Shown here: piece after piece, positions 45,549 to 56,946 of the stretch | How positions within the stretch are numbered: the first letter of the stretch is position 1 | Layout: each line of letters begins with the position of its first letter | NCBI GenBank assembly: GCA_027924585.1 | Contig: BSBM01000050.1 | Coordinates: 372,001 to 436,000, forward strand | Direction of reading: 5' to 3' | Length of the DNA stretch: 64,000 bases | From: Larix kaempferi | Lineage: Eukaryota > Streptophyta > Pinopsida > Pinales > Pinaceae | The notes under the pieces: model-generated | The model's input: the letters and a program-made list of their open reading frames with translations, nothing else | Databases searched by the model: none | What the model was told of the DNA's origin: nothing | Made by a program: the position numbers and the translations under genes

Positions 45549-47310
45549 TAATCCAAGTGTTTGATTTCATTTCATTTTGGTTTCTTTAATTTCTTCCCAA
45601 TTAGACTCTAGCCGCAAAGTTTCTTTTTATATTTGGATCTGACCATCAGAGAGTCTCTAGTCTATCTAGACTCTGTTTGGGATCTTCATTGGGCCTTTTA
45701 CCTTTTTATTCTTAGAGAATTTTTATTTTTTTGTTGCTTAGACCTCGCTCGATGCACCTAGGCCATTCATCACCCATGTCACTGTGTTTTTGACTTACTT
45801 ATCCAGTTTGCAGACTACGTTGCTGACGCTTTCAGTCAGTTTGCAGCCTGTGTCGCTAGCGGGGTTACCCAGTGTGCAGAGCACGTCATTAAGTCTCCCA
45901 ACACTGTAGTGCACCTTTGCAGGGAACGTCTCCCTTCAGTACTTTGCACTCAGTGTTATAAATTCTCAAAGTTTAGTTTTTGGCTTAGTTTTTGAGTTAT
46001 GTGTGTTTTTCATTGACTGCTATAGAACCTCCTAGACCCAACATACTTCATCCTTGGCTTGTTTTTGAAGTTCGAGTATTGATTTGAGTCCTATCTAGTC
46101 AAGCGAGTGCATCCCTCATTGTGGAAAATTTCAATCCCCCATGATCACACTCAGTCTTGTGACTCCTTATCAGGACTTCTGATCTGTTCGATTTGGATTC
46201 TAAGCCCTCCGACATTTGATTGTTGTCAATTTGCTCAATTTTGTGTGTTTTTGAGATTTTGGGTGATTACTGTTCTTTGAGAATTTCCAATTAATCAAGT
46301 TTTGCAGTAGTATATTATCTGATTTTTATGAATAGTAGGTCTGGAAAGTAGCATCATTCTCATATCTATTGAGTGCATTTGAGTAGGAAATCAAAATTGT
46401 TCATTATATTCATTTGAAGCTTATTTCTTGGAATTGTTGTAGATAACTTTCATACTTTGGAACACGTATTAAAAAAGATCTTTGAAAATTTTAAAGGATT
46501 ATTATTGACTTGCATTTTCTTGGTCGCGAAAAATTGATTCATCATTTCCTTGAAGATTGTAAGTGCATTTGAAATTTTACAAAGCTTTCCAAAGATAGTG
46601 AAAATTTTCACATTTTTAATTTTCTTCCCACTTTTTTATCATTATTTTGGAAAATTAGAGTTATTGCATTCAAAAGGAAATTCTTCTTTTCATTTTTTCG
46701 TAGATTCGCTTAACTTGAAAAGAAAAGAAAAAAAACATTTGGATTTGGTGTATTATTCATTTTTGTTGGATTAGTGAAAGCGTGCTTTTGATTCTTTTGG
46801 GTGATTTTAAAAGAATAGAGGTACTTGTTCATTTCATTATCGAAAACAAAGAAAATTTCTCCTGACCTTAGTTAGTTTTCATCGAAAAGAAAAATAAAAG
46901 ATTTTCATTTGCATGTAGTTAAGATTTGCATCTTTTTAAATTCATGTCTACATCGCATGCATTCACTTCACTGCCAAGATAAAAGTTAACGGTAGCATTA
47001 GGTTAAAACTGTATAGAAACTTGTGTGTTAAGTTAGATACGTGTTCCAACATCTTTAAGCATGGCAGCTGTCATTATTTTCCTGCAATGCATCCCGAGGG
47101 CTTGTAGTTCTTCCACGTACCAATCAGTATATCAAATGACCTTTCATGTACCCTTGGGTATATAGAAAGGTACTTCATGTACTCGATAGTATATCATAAG
47201 GATCATGTCGTACGGTTGTGCATTAGATATCACCACTATGGATTTGAGCTCCCACGTACCTTGTGTATATCAAGAGACCCTACTAGGATTCGTGTAAGCG
47301 TCTGAGTTAC
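45549..47310 (+). other. Element 4 leader, 1.76 kb, non-coding
   Basis: T-rich leader without a long ORF. Near 47115-47275 there are four degenerate repeats of the form CAYGTAC...GTATAT. The first gag ATG follows at 47311. Confidence 0.55.
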
Positions 47311-47823
47311 ATGGATCAACCTACCACATCTGTGTCACATGAAGAAGATACTTATACCATGGAGTCGGGGATGAACTATTCACCTCCTACAAATCCACCT
47401 ATCACTGATCCTATGGGTCCGATGATTGTGGAACAACCTGATTCACATGGCACATATTTTCATCATTTGATGGAAGAACATCCTGGAGCCACAGACTGGA
47501 TTTTCAGTCAACCCCAGGATGGCACGACATCAACGGATTTTGGTTCAACTGCATCGTTTTGGGACACTTCTTTAGGACATCATGTTTCTGATTTTGATTT
47601 ACTTAAGATGGTGGAAAATCCATTTCATAGGCTTCCTCCATGGATCCCCAATGACGTCTTTATCCAACCCGTTTATGAGACTATCGATCGTTTACGAACG
47701 TTCGGTAACGAACTTAGACGACAAAGTTTCCCACCTAGACCTAATCCAAAAGTGTCAGCTATTGACAACATTCCCCTATACATTCTTTATCGTTTTCTTC
47801 ACTGGGAACATCTTGACCACTTA
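47311..47823 (+). pseudogene. gag: Element 4 gag, N-terminal part
   Basis: 171 residues from ATG 47311 (MDQPTTSVSHEEDTYTMESG) to a stop at 47824. The sequence is acidic and polar, then has PWIPNDVFIQPVYETIDRLR. A frame change near 47780 lets the reading continue to the solo LTR at 47866 and on past it from 49521. It corresponds to the N-terminal, non-capsid part of Gag in Tat-like elements. I assign it by position and by continuity with the capsid domain downstream. Confidence 0.6.
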
Positions 47824-47865
47824 TGAACCAGGTCAACCATCGTTCCCGACGAGTAGACATCAAAG

Positions 47866-49515
47866 TGTAATGTCCCCCTCCTATCATACCAGTATGATAG
47901 AGAGGACATGACCCTAAATGCGGACATCTAGTCCCATACTTAGTAAACAAACATTCAATTTAAATATGGAGCTTTTAACTAAGCATTCAAGTAATTCAAA
48001 GAACATATGGAATTCATAAACATTTGAAATCACAGTGGAAGTAAATTCATTTAACACATCCATCATTCATTCAAATATTCATAAAATAACAATTGCAAGA
48101 TTAACACAGGAGAATACTTATCTTATAACAAAATAGTCCCAAGCAACTGGCTATGCAACTGCAACGTTCCACCCAACCATAGGCCAGTTGTGCTCATCAA
48201 TATCTTAACACACTGCCACCCCCCGAGCTGGGCATGATATCTACAAGGAATCAGGGAACAACAGAATCACACATAGCCAAGCATACACCAAGATGAGCCA
48301 AGCCAATCTACAATTGGGTTTATCAAGCTGCTAGGAAATGGCAAGGAAGAATTGCTAAGCTAGTGAGCTCAACTACAGAGCTATGGATACCCCTCCCAGA
48401 TCTATTCAGCTTGGAACCCACAATGCCTACACACCAACACAAGGAAGTATTCTCTTCACTGCCACACAGTCCCTCAAGCCATACCTTCCTTTCTAGTGCT
48501 CTCAGAGTGTGCATAGAAAAGTAGCCAAAGCCCTCTTGATCTTCTTGAGAGGTTACTCCCTTCACTAGGTTTATCAAGCCAATTCTGTCCACTACCACTC
48601 CAAGTTTCTTGCTCACAGGTTCAAAACAAAACTGGGATGCACATAATAGCAGAACTACACTTATTGGTCACAATAAACGTTTTTACAGTGAGATGCCCAA
48701 AGATGGGGTTTTCATTAGCTTCAGAAAAACGTGGGCAACCAAAAAACGAAACTGGAAGATGGGGAACAACCCTGGGAATCCAAATCCGTTTTTAGAAAAA
48801 CGTTCATGGACATTCTGGGGCAAAAACGGCCTCCATAACAGTCCCAAATCGTGTCCCTTCTCTCCCAGCTGTTGTATAATGCAAAAACGAGCTCCCAGGC
48901 ACGGAAATTGTAGGAAAAATGGATGAAAACGTGTAGGGAAAGACCCAGCTAGCTCAAATTTCCTGAGAGAGGAAAGACTGTGGGTTCATAATGGCTTTTG
49001 GGCACCATTTCGTGGGTGTTTTCTTGCCCAAGGAGACAAAACACGATTTTCCAGGTTGATGGCTTGCCCATGCACGAAATTGGCTGCCATACCTCTTCAT
49101 TCCCAAGGCATTAACTGCCTCAACCAACTCTTGGAAGAATTAATGATTGGGTCCATAACCCAAAATGGGTAGTCGGTGGTTTATGGGTTTTCTCATTGAC
49201 ACATGGATCAACACCATTGGCTCAAGGGTTTGAATAATTTCCCTCCCTATTCCTTGTAGAATCATGCCCCCATCTCTTTGTTGCATAGCATAGCCAGTTG
49301 TGGGTTTTTCATTAAAATTCGTATTTACATGATGTCTTATTTACATTGTGCCTATCTAGCACAAGAACCATAGGCATCTATTCCTTTAATTGCTGATACA
49401 TCAACGCTAAATCAATGGTGGGGCCTTGGCCTTGAGCTCCTCACCATGATTAAATTACAAAATTTACATCATTTACGATTTAATACAAAGGGGGGGTCAA
49501 AATGGGGACATTACA
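47866..49515. mobile_element. solo LTR inserted in Element 4 gag
   Basis: 1650 bp with perfect 12-bp inverted ends, TGTAATGTCCCC...GGGGACATTACA, and the target duplication CAAAG (47861-47865 and 49516-49520). There is no internal coding region, primer site or second copy. The 5-bp duplication and TG...CA ends point to a solo LTR left by recombination rather than a DNA transposon. Its source element is not in the window, and its orientation is unclear. Confidence 0.85.
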
Positions 49516-49520
49516 CAAAG

Positions 49521-50465
49521 TCAGGTGATTGGTTCAACACCTCATTTGACCCCAACCACTGGAGGGAAAAATTCATCCCCTATTAGCTATGTTACTAGAA
49601 CATTACCTCCACCACCCCCACCTCAAAATTCAAGGGGAGGTTATAATCTTCCTATTAGTCTACAGTCGAGTGGAGGAAATCCATTTGTCAGTAGTCAACA
49701 ATTAGTTACGGGTCAACCTACGATTAGTGGTTAACATTCGGTTACTAAGCACACTCCAGTAAGTGGAAAATTTTCAACTAGTGGGAAACCCCTAGCTAGT
49801 GGAACTAATCTAATTGGGGGACACCATCCAGTTAGTGGACACAACGTGAGTGGAGGAAATACTTCACATTTGAACTATAGTATGTTTGGCAGTTCTCTCC
49901 CAAACATGGGACAACCTACGTGGACACATCACACGGGGGGACATCTCTTTGGACTCAACCCCCATGGGGGCATATCTATCTGGTCCATCATAATACTATT
50001 ATAGGACAAAAATACCCAGGAAACCTCTTTCCTAGAAAAATGAACACCCCATGGGGGAACCATAATGTTCCACCTCTTGGACCTCCAGCTGGTGGACCAC
50101 CCCGACCACCTCCACTAGCTGTCCTACCACCTCCCCCACCATCCGGTCCACCACCACCACCACCTTATTCTGGAGGAGGATGACCCCCGCATTCTGGTGA
50201 AGGACCACCTTATTATGGAGCAGGAGGCCCCCCGCATTCTGGCGGAGGACCACCTTATTATAAAGGAGGAGGACCCCCACATTTTGGTGGAGGAACACCT
50301 TATTCTAAAGGAGGAGGACCTCCACATTTTGGCAGAGGAACACCTTATTCTAAAGGAGGAGGACCCCCACCTTTTGGCGGAGGATGAACTTATTATGGAG
50401 GAGGAGGACCCCCTTCAGGTCCACCTACCAACCCAGGAGTCCCATCCCCATATGGCCAATTTCCT
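49521..50465 (+). pseudogene. gag: Element 4 gag, Pro/Gly-rich repeat region
   Basis: After the solo LTR the reading continues (VIGSTPHLTPTTGG) into SG-rich and P-rich text. From about 50090 to 50420 a ~45-bp unit is repeated, encoding variants of GGGPPHFGGGTPYSK and similar. Stops and frame changes break it (for example TGA at 50180 and 50385). Such low-complexity segments commonly vary in length in Gag. Which frame is native is judged from the flanking capsid ORF. Confidence 0.6.
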
Positions 50466-51335
50466 ATGGGAGAACATTACGATCAATCGATCCATGGTCC
50501 TAGTGGTACACCGATGACTTATCAATATTACCAATATACACAGCCGAACCAACAATTACCATTTCTGACTACACTTGATCTTCTAGATTTGTCACGTTTG
50601 ACTAACGATCCCATTTATCATGGGATAAATTGGCCTACGATTCATGTGAAGTTACCATCAGATATTCTGATGTTTGACGGAAAACCTGGTGAGGACCCTA
50701 AGAACCATGTTATGACTTATCATTTGTTGTGTTCGTCTAATTCCTTAATGGATGATTCCATCCATTTGAGTTTATTCCAAAGACCCTTTACTAGTACTGC
50801 TGCAAAGTGGTACATTGAGTTGCCACCACATTCCTTTCCGAACTTTCACTCTTTGGATATGTCATTTTTGACTCATTTTCAGCTACCGATCCGCTACGAA
50901 ATTGACACATATATTTTGACTTATCTCCCTGAAAATACTGCCACTCACATTTCTGATCATATTCATGAGTGGAGGAGGAGACAGAGTCTGATTAAATCTC
51001 CCATTCCGGACCAACTCCTTGCATATTGGTTCACGAAGTCACTACTGCTTATCATAGCTAAAGACGAAGCTATGGGTGGGGCCATTACGGAGGAACAGGC
51101 TATATCTCATACTCAGTATTTAGACCTTGTCTATGCTCAATCTGGCACCTTGTATGATATCATTCCTGATGCCCCCCTCCCTATGTATGATCCAACAAAA
51201 CCACCTACGGGACCTCATGCTAATGGCATCATTGGTTCCGTTCATACCCATCCTACTACACAATCCGGTGGATCACAAATCCATCATAGCTCAGCCCCAT
51301 CCACGATAGAGGCTAGATATCCCACCAAACCATAA
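50466..51335 (+). pseudogene. gag: Element 4 gag, capsid domain
   Basis: A 289-residue open stretch. The capsid-type domain runs from about residue 55: VKLPSDILMFDGKPGEDPKN, then SLFQRPFTSTAAKWYIELP, SFLTHFQLPIRYEIDTYI and LAYWFTKSLL. The order and spacing match retrotransposon gag. The ORF ends at a TAA at 51333, and the zinc knuckle follows in the next ORF, so one stop separates them. Confidence 0.82.
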
Positions 51336-51359
51336 CCCAACCCTGCTTCCACTGAGGTA

Positions 51360-52520
51360 GTGAATTTAGTTCAATCTGCTTCACCTCAAAAATCCAGTGG
51401 TAAAAATAAGAACAAAGGTAAATCTAAAAATTATTCTAACCAGCAGGATCCTAGACACAATCCCGAAGACAATAAGCAAAAGCGGAAGGTAAAATATCCT
51501 TGTTTACTGTGCAGTGACGATCACTTCACCAAAGAATTCCCACATCGGGAGGAAGTGAAAAATTTCCTTAAGGGGAACCCCACACCTGTTGTTTTAATTG
51601 ATCCCTTCCCCATACAACAACAACAATATCCTTCTCAAGGAGAAATGTACACCACCGCTCATGTTCTCATGATGCAGAGCGAAACAATCAACTTAAATAC
51701 TCGATCACGATCATATGACTCTCCTTCTACAAAGGAATCTAACAAGGGAAATCCTGAAAAATCCCCCGCATATACATCTAGCATTCCTTCACCTCAATGT
51801 CCTCTCATCATAAAGAAACCTTTACCGGATTCAGTATTGCGTCCAACCAAGAGCACGATTCGAAAATCCATTTTCAATCCAAATGCTCGAGTAGCTCAAA
51901 AATATAATATAGTAGAGGATTTAGTGCAAGCCCCTTGTCCTATGTTGACATTAGAAGTCTTACAAAACTGTCCTATTCAGCTTAAGACCTTGTTATCCGC
52001 AATTGGAGCTGTAGATCTAGATTCCTCCAACACTATCATGTTCAAGCTAGAGTATTTCAAGCCGAGGCTTTCCCACCAACTTGTGTTCCAAATCATCACT
52101 GACATTTTTGGGAAAAGCATCCATTGTACTGTCTTAGATGAAGGATCCTTTACCTCAGTTATGTCGTTATCTTGTTGGCGAGCCATTGTCTCTCTCGATT
52201 TGAACCGTTCCCCCACCACATTAAAAGCCTTTGATGGATGTGGCTTTAAACTTCACGGGTTGTTACAATATTTGACCATCGAGTTGGGCGTTAAGAGCGT
52301 TTCCATTAATGTGGAAGTCGTTGCTTCCCCATTGGATTAAAACCTATTACTTGGTTGAAACTGGTTCTATGCCATGACTGTTGTTGCATCACCCGTCTTC
52401 TGCATTATACAATTTACCCACCAAGGGAATATTGTCACTATCGACCAATTATACTTCCGTACACCTGACACCACTACTCATCCCGCAGACAATGTCCCTC
52501 TTTTAGGACACTTGAAATAG
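51360..52520 (+). pseudogene. pro: Element 4 zinc knuckle and aspartic protease
   Basis: A 326-residue open stretch. Residues ~40-60 are a knuckle-like YPCLLCSDDHFTKEFPHR in which the last Cys is Phe. The protease is near the end: FGKSIHCTVLDEGSFTSVMS contains the D-E-G active site seen in Tat-like proteases. It is followed by SPTTLKAFDGCGFKLHGLL and VEVVASPLD, then a stop at 52338 and NLLLG. It would release the mature proteins from the polyprotein. Confidence 0.82.
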
Positions 52521-52532
52521 ATATATGAGAGT

Positions 52533-53830
52533 GTGGGGGTAGTACTACTTAAAGATTCATCCCTCATGGGAGTCTTTCGAACATCAGATCCCCCTATCCA
52601 TGTTTCCATGGTGAACATGATTTCATCCTCTCATTACTCAACGAACCAATGGATTGTACCTGATCCAGCTCGTTTGGATTCAATTGGAGATGTGATGCCT
52701 CTCAGCCCCACAAAAGATACTTACGAGGCCATCCAATCAGCACCTTATTTACCAGATGTCCACTCTGTCGTGGCATATACCCCACATTCTATGCCATTAC
52801 AACGGAGCTCATCCCTACTTGATCCTCTACTCTAGAATTTTCATTTTGTTGAGTCAATCATGGATATTATGAGCATGGATGAATCCCCATGGGAATACCT
52901 TCACCATAGATCATCCTTCTTTCTGCCACTAGATTCGGTAGAGAACACCATTGAAACAATCGTTTCACCGGATGCCTTTCCTTACCCTCAATATCCTATT
53001 AAGATAGTTGATATGGTAACAAAGGGAAACCTAGCTAACGTCACGCCTACCTTTCCGATCCACATCTCGGTAAAACCTGGAGTCGTGGAACAAATTCATC
53101 TAGGCCAAAATTGTTCTCTAGAAGAAGTCACCACTTTCACGGCCTTGTTTAAAGAATTCTGCGATGTCTTTGCATGGAGCTACGAGGAAATGCTCGGGAT
53201 TGATCCTGCTATTGTTATGCACGAGATTCACACATATCCCGATGCAAAACCTGTCAGACAAAAACTACACCTTGTTCACCCTATGAAAACTGCGGCTATT
53301 AAGGAAGAAATATAAAAGCTATTGAAGGATGGGTTCATTTATCCTGTTCCCTTAACAAATTGGGTCTCTAATTTTGTCCTCGTTACCAAAAAACAGGGCA
53401 CCATTAGTGTTTGTGTCGATTACAGGGATTTGAATAAGGCTTGTCCCAAGGACAATTACCCTACCCCATTCATCGACCAAATCATCGACAACTATGCCGA
53501 AAGCGTCATCTTCTCATTCATGGATGGATTTTTCGGCTATAATCAAATAGAGATCCATGCTGCTGATCAACACAAGATGAATTTCATCTGCCCATGGGAT
53601 ATATTCGCATATCGCAAAATACCTTTTGGCCTTAAAAATGCTGGTGCTACATTCTAGTGGGCCATGTCGTACGATTTCCACCATGTCATATGCTTTCCAT
53701 GACGTGAAGAATTTTGTGGAACTTTACTTAGACGATCTCCCAGCTCACTTGAATCGTTGAGACTTCCACATTGATCATCTGACGGTTGTATTCCTCAGTT
53801 GTCGATGGTATAACATCCGTCTAAATCATC
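52533..53830 (+). pseudogene. pol: Element 4 protease-RT linker and reverse transcriptase
   Basis: The linker (52533-52835) is open but unremarkable. The RT starts near EFCDVFAWSYEEMLGIDP and shows ISVCVDYRDLNKACPKDNYP, SVIFSFMDGFFGYNQIEI (motif A Asp), YRKIPFGLKNAGATF and, after a stop and frame changes, VELYLDDLPAH at the YxDD position. A stop at 53313 (before KLLKDGFIYPVP) and one at 53655 break it. Catalytic aspartates are intact. Confidence 0.88.
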
Positions 53831-53862
53831 ACAAGTGCATATTTTGTGTCGAGTCTGGACGC

Positions 53863-54480
53863 ATGTTAGGATTCATCATTTCAAAATATGGGATCCGCAT
53901 CGATCCCCTCAAGGTGGAAGCCATTATTGCTCTACCACTGTCCGCAAACTACTTAAGGAGTTTTGTGTTCAATTTCGCAGAAAATACACAGGGATACATG
54001 TGGTTGCTCAAGAAGGATGTCCCATTCTTTTTGGATGATTATGCTCAACAATCCTTCGACAACCTGAAACATGCTATCACCCATGCACCTATGTTACAAC
54101 CACCCAATTACAACAAGGATTATATCCTTTATATTGCTGCTTCCACTTCCACCATTGCTATGGTTTTGGTACAGGAAGATAGTAACGCCCAGGAGCAGGT
54201 GATATACTACCTCAGTAAAGGTCTCATTGACTCTGAAACCCAGTATTCACATGTCGAGAAGCTAGCTCTCGTAACAGGCATGGATGTCCAGAAGTTTCGT
54301 CATTACATCCTCCTCTGCACTACCACCATCATCGTCGACTCTAACCCAATGTACCACGTTCTTAAGCGCTAGGTAGTAGGGGGGAATATTCATGCTAGAT
54401 TGTGATTCTTCAGGAATTCGACCTCCAGTTTGAGAAGGCTAAATCAAATAAGTCTTTGGTTTTCACGGAATATCTTCCCC
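53863..54480 (+). pseudogene. pol: Element 4 RT connection and RNase H
   Basis: MLGFIISKYGIRIDPLKVEA is the RT thumb/connection. The RNase H-like domain follows with DYILYIAASTSTIAMVLVQE, YYLSKGLIDSETQYSHVEKL and FRHYILLCTTTIIVDSN. The first catalytic Asp appears to be replaced (YIAAS), as is common in this lineage. A short frame change falls near 54375-54400. Confidence 0.8.
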
Positions 54481-55787
54481 GTACTGATAAGGGAACTGAG
54501 CCCATGGAGTCTCTCCCTGATGAGTCCTTGTTTCTAATCAATACTTATGACCCATGGTATGGAGATATCACATTGTATCTCCAGACCCAATGCTTTGCTC
54601 CTCAACTATCTCTTGACAAATTCATTTATGTGCATCACCACGCAAAGTATTACCTCGTCATTGGTGACACATTGTATCGTCGTGGTGTCGATTCTATCCT
54701 TTGACGCTGATTAACTCATGAGGAGGCCGAACATGTATTTAATGATTGTCACTCGAGGGCATGTGGCGGTCATATTTATAGGATGGCTATAGCCCAGAAA
54801 ATACTACGTGTTGGATACTATTGGACTTCCATCTTCAAAGATTGCATAGAAGCAGTCAAGAAGTGTCCTCCTTTCCAGCTTTTTCATCACAAAAGGTGCT
54901 CACATCCCACCCCGTTACATCCAGTTATCGTCGTTGGTCCCTTTTCCAAATGGGGCATGGATTTCACACACTGTAAGACTCTGTTGGCCAGGGGGCTTGG
55001 TTATGTTATTGTTGCAATAAATTACTTCACCAAGTGGGCCGAGGTTATGCCTACGTACAAATAAGATGGTGCAACTACCGCACTCTTTATGTTCAATCAT
55101 ATTATTGCGCGATTCAAAGTCCCTAAAGCCATTGTCACTGACCATGGATCAAATTTCCAAAACAAGATGGTGGATGAATTGAGCGCCATGATGGGTTTTC
55201 GACATGAGAACTCAACTCCCTACTACCCTCAGTCAAATGGACAAGTAGATTCCATTAACAAGGTCTTGAAAATGATGATTCATCGTATGGTAGGGACACA
55301 TAAGTCCAACTGTCATACCATGATTTTTTCATCCCTATGGGCGTACAGGAATTCCATAAAAAAAAAATTGGCTTCATGCCTTTTCAATTGGTCTACGGAC
55401 TAGAGGCAGTACTACTTATAGAGTGCGAGATTTCGTCATTGAAACTCGTTGTTGAACTCTTACCCAACACCATCGCCAAGGAAGAACATTTTCTATTCTT
55501 GGAAAACCTCGACGAATGAAGCTCTGGCTAACGAAACTCATAAGAAGCGCATCAAGGCCCAGTATGATGAGTCATTCAAACCTCGTATCTTCAACGATGG
55601 ATATTTAGTCCTCACTTACGACCAAAAACATGATAAGCTAGGGGAAGGTAAACTTGAGTCCATGTGGCATGGTCCATATGTGGTTAAACGTGTGTTGGAA
55701 AAATGAGCATATGAACGTGAGGATTACAACAGGATATCTTTGGGGGAGCCTCGTAACGCGCTCTACCTAAAGTGGTACTATGCCTAA
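54480..55787 (+). pseudogene. pol: Element 4 integrase
   Basis: The zinc-binding part is HEEAEHVFNDCHSRACGGH, then KKCPPFQLFHH (second Cys of the last pair changed to Phe). The core has KWGMDFTHCK (first Asp), AIVTDHGSNFQ (second Asp) and PQSNGQVDSINKVL, where the usual Glu is Asp. The C-terminal part includes MWHGPYVVKRVL (GPY motif) and ends ALYLKWYYA at TAA 55785-55787. Stops at about 54703, 55063 and 55403 and a frameshift near 55400 disable it. Confidence 0.87.
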
Positions 55788-56349
55788 TTCATTTATGCAT
55801 TAGTACTTTGTATATATTGTACATGACGTGTGTTTTTTTTGGTGTGACACTTTATTTGTAGTGTGTTAGGATCTTATCATTCCGCCTATACCATGTTCTA
55901 TCTAGATGTGATCCGCATCGTAGTTGGCATTTGTGTCGAATTCTAACTTCCTACTGTGATAATTCATCAACATCGACACAAATCTGATGAATCTCGACTT
56001 CGACACACTCCGCACCTTCGACATGTTCAGCAACCTCACAGCTCGCGACATCGACAAGCAGCGCCGACATGTGACTAATGACTGTCGAACTTCAACAGAC
56101 TTTCTCTTTGTCTTCTAGTCGATTGTAATGGTTGAACTGTTGAACTGTTCTAACTTCTTTGTAACTGAATGTAACAAGAAGGAACCCAAGCATCTCATAA
56201 TTCTATATAAGCATGTATAATATTGTAACATACATCAGAGTTCGGATCGGGTATTCACCCAGTAATAGAATCATTTCGCATTCCTATATATAATATGAGC
56301 ATATTTGTGCTTATTTGTGTAGTGTAATCCTTCTTGTTCTTAATTGCTT
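55788..56349. other. non-coding junction, possibly an LTR remnant
   Basis: This lies between Element 4 pol and the next gypsy fragment. It has a TATA-like CTATATAAGC at 56203-56212, a stretch rich in TCGACA/TTCGACA words (55935-56090) and CTATATATAATATGAGC further on. It could be an LTR belonging to the downstream fragment. I cannot define its ends or a second copy. Confidence 0.4.
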
Positions 56350-56418
56350 TCGCCATAATAGAGATGACTCATTCAGTCAAACTGTTGTCCCCCTCGTGCT
56401 TCCTAGAAAAACTGGCCC

Positions 56419-56936
56419 TTGAATCAGTTGACGAAGGGTAATGGGAAAACTGTTTTCCAATGGACAACAACACATCAAGCAACTTTTAAACAACTCAAAC
56501 ATAAGCTCTGCACTGCACCAGTACTTGTGTTACCTGATTTGCATCATCCCTTTGAGATTGAGACGGACGCATCGGACTATGCCTTGGGCGCAGTGATCAC
56601 TCAGTCTGGTAACCCAGTCGCTTTTCATTCCGAGACTTTTAACGACACAGTTATAAGATACTCGGCGTATGAAAAAGAACTGTACGCCATTGTGCAAGCT
56701 CTCAATCAATGGAGGCATTACATCCTTGGCAAGGAAATGGTCATTCTTACTGATCACAAGCCTCTACAGTTCGCTCCGACACAATCAAAGTTGCAGACAA
56801 ACCGACAAATCAAGTGGATTAATTACCTACAAAAATTCCAGTTGGTGATTAAGTATCGGAAAGGTAAAGCCAATGCCACCGCCGATTGCCTCAGTCGACC
56901 ACCCATTACTCTCATTTTGATAGTGATGAGTATGTA
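56419..56936 (+). pseudogene. pol: Element 6 RNase H
   Basis: An open frame of 172 residues. VFQWTTTHQATFKQLKHKLC is the connection. RNase H has FEIETDASDYALGAVI (Asp), YSAYEKELYAIVQALNQWRH (Glu), VILTDHKPLQF (Asp) and ATADCLSRPP (Asp), so the catalytic set is complete. Only the loss of the upstream RT and a closing TAG at 56934-56936 make it inactive as part of pol. Confidence 0.9.
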
Positions 56937-56946
56937 GGGATACGAC

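Larger units (their letters stand above)
44552..55787 (+). mobile_element. Element 4: Tat-like Ty3/gypsy retrotransposon, 3' end not found
   Basis: 5' LTR, primer site, long leader, gag, protease, RT, RNase H and integrase follow in gypsy order on the plus strand. Pol ends ALYLKWYYA and a stop, an ending typical of Tat-type pol. The left target base run is TCATT (44547-44551); the partner copy and the 3' LTR are not seen in the window, so the element is truncated or split by later insertions. A solo LTR sits in gag. Stops occur throughout pol. Confidence 0.85.

Noticed and set aside
47866-49515. DNA transposon or large MITE instead of a solo LTR
   Set aside because: TG...CA ends, a 5-bp target duplication and the length fit a solo LTR better, and no transposase or long inverted repeat is seen.
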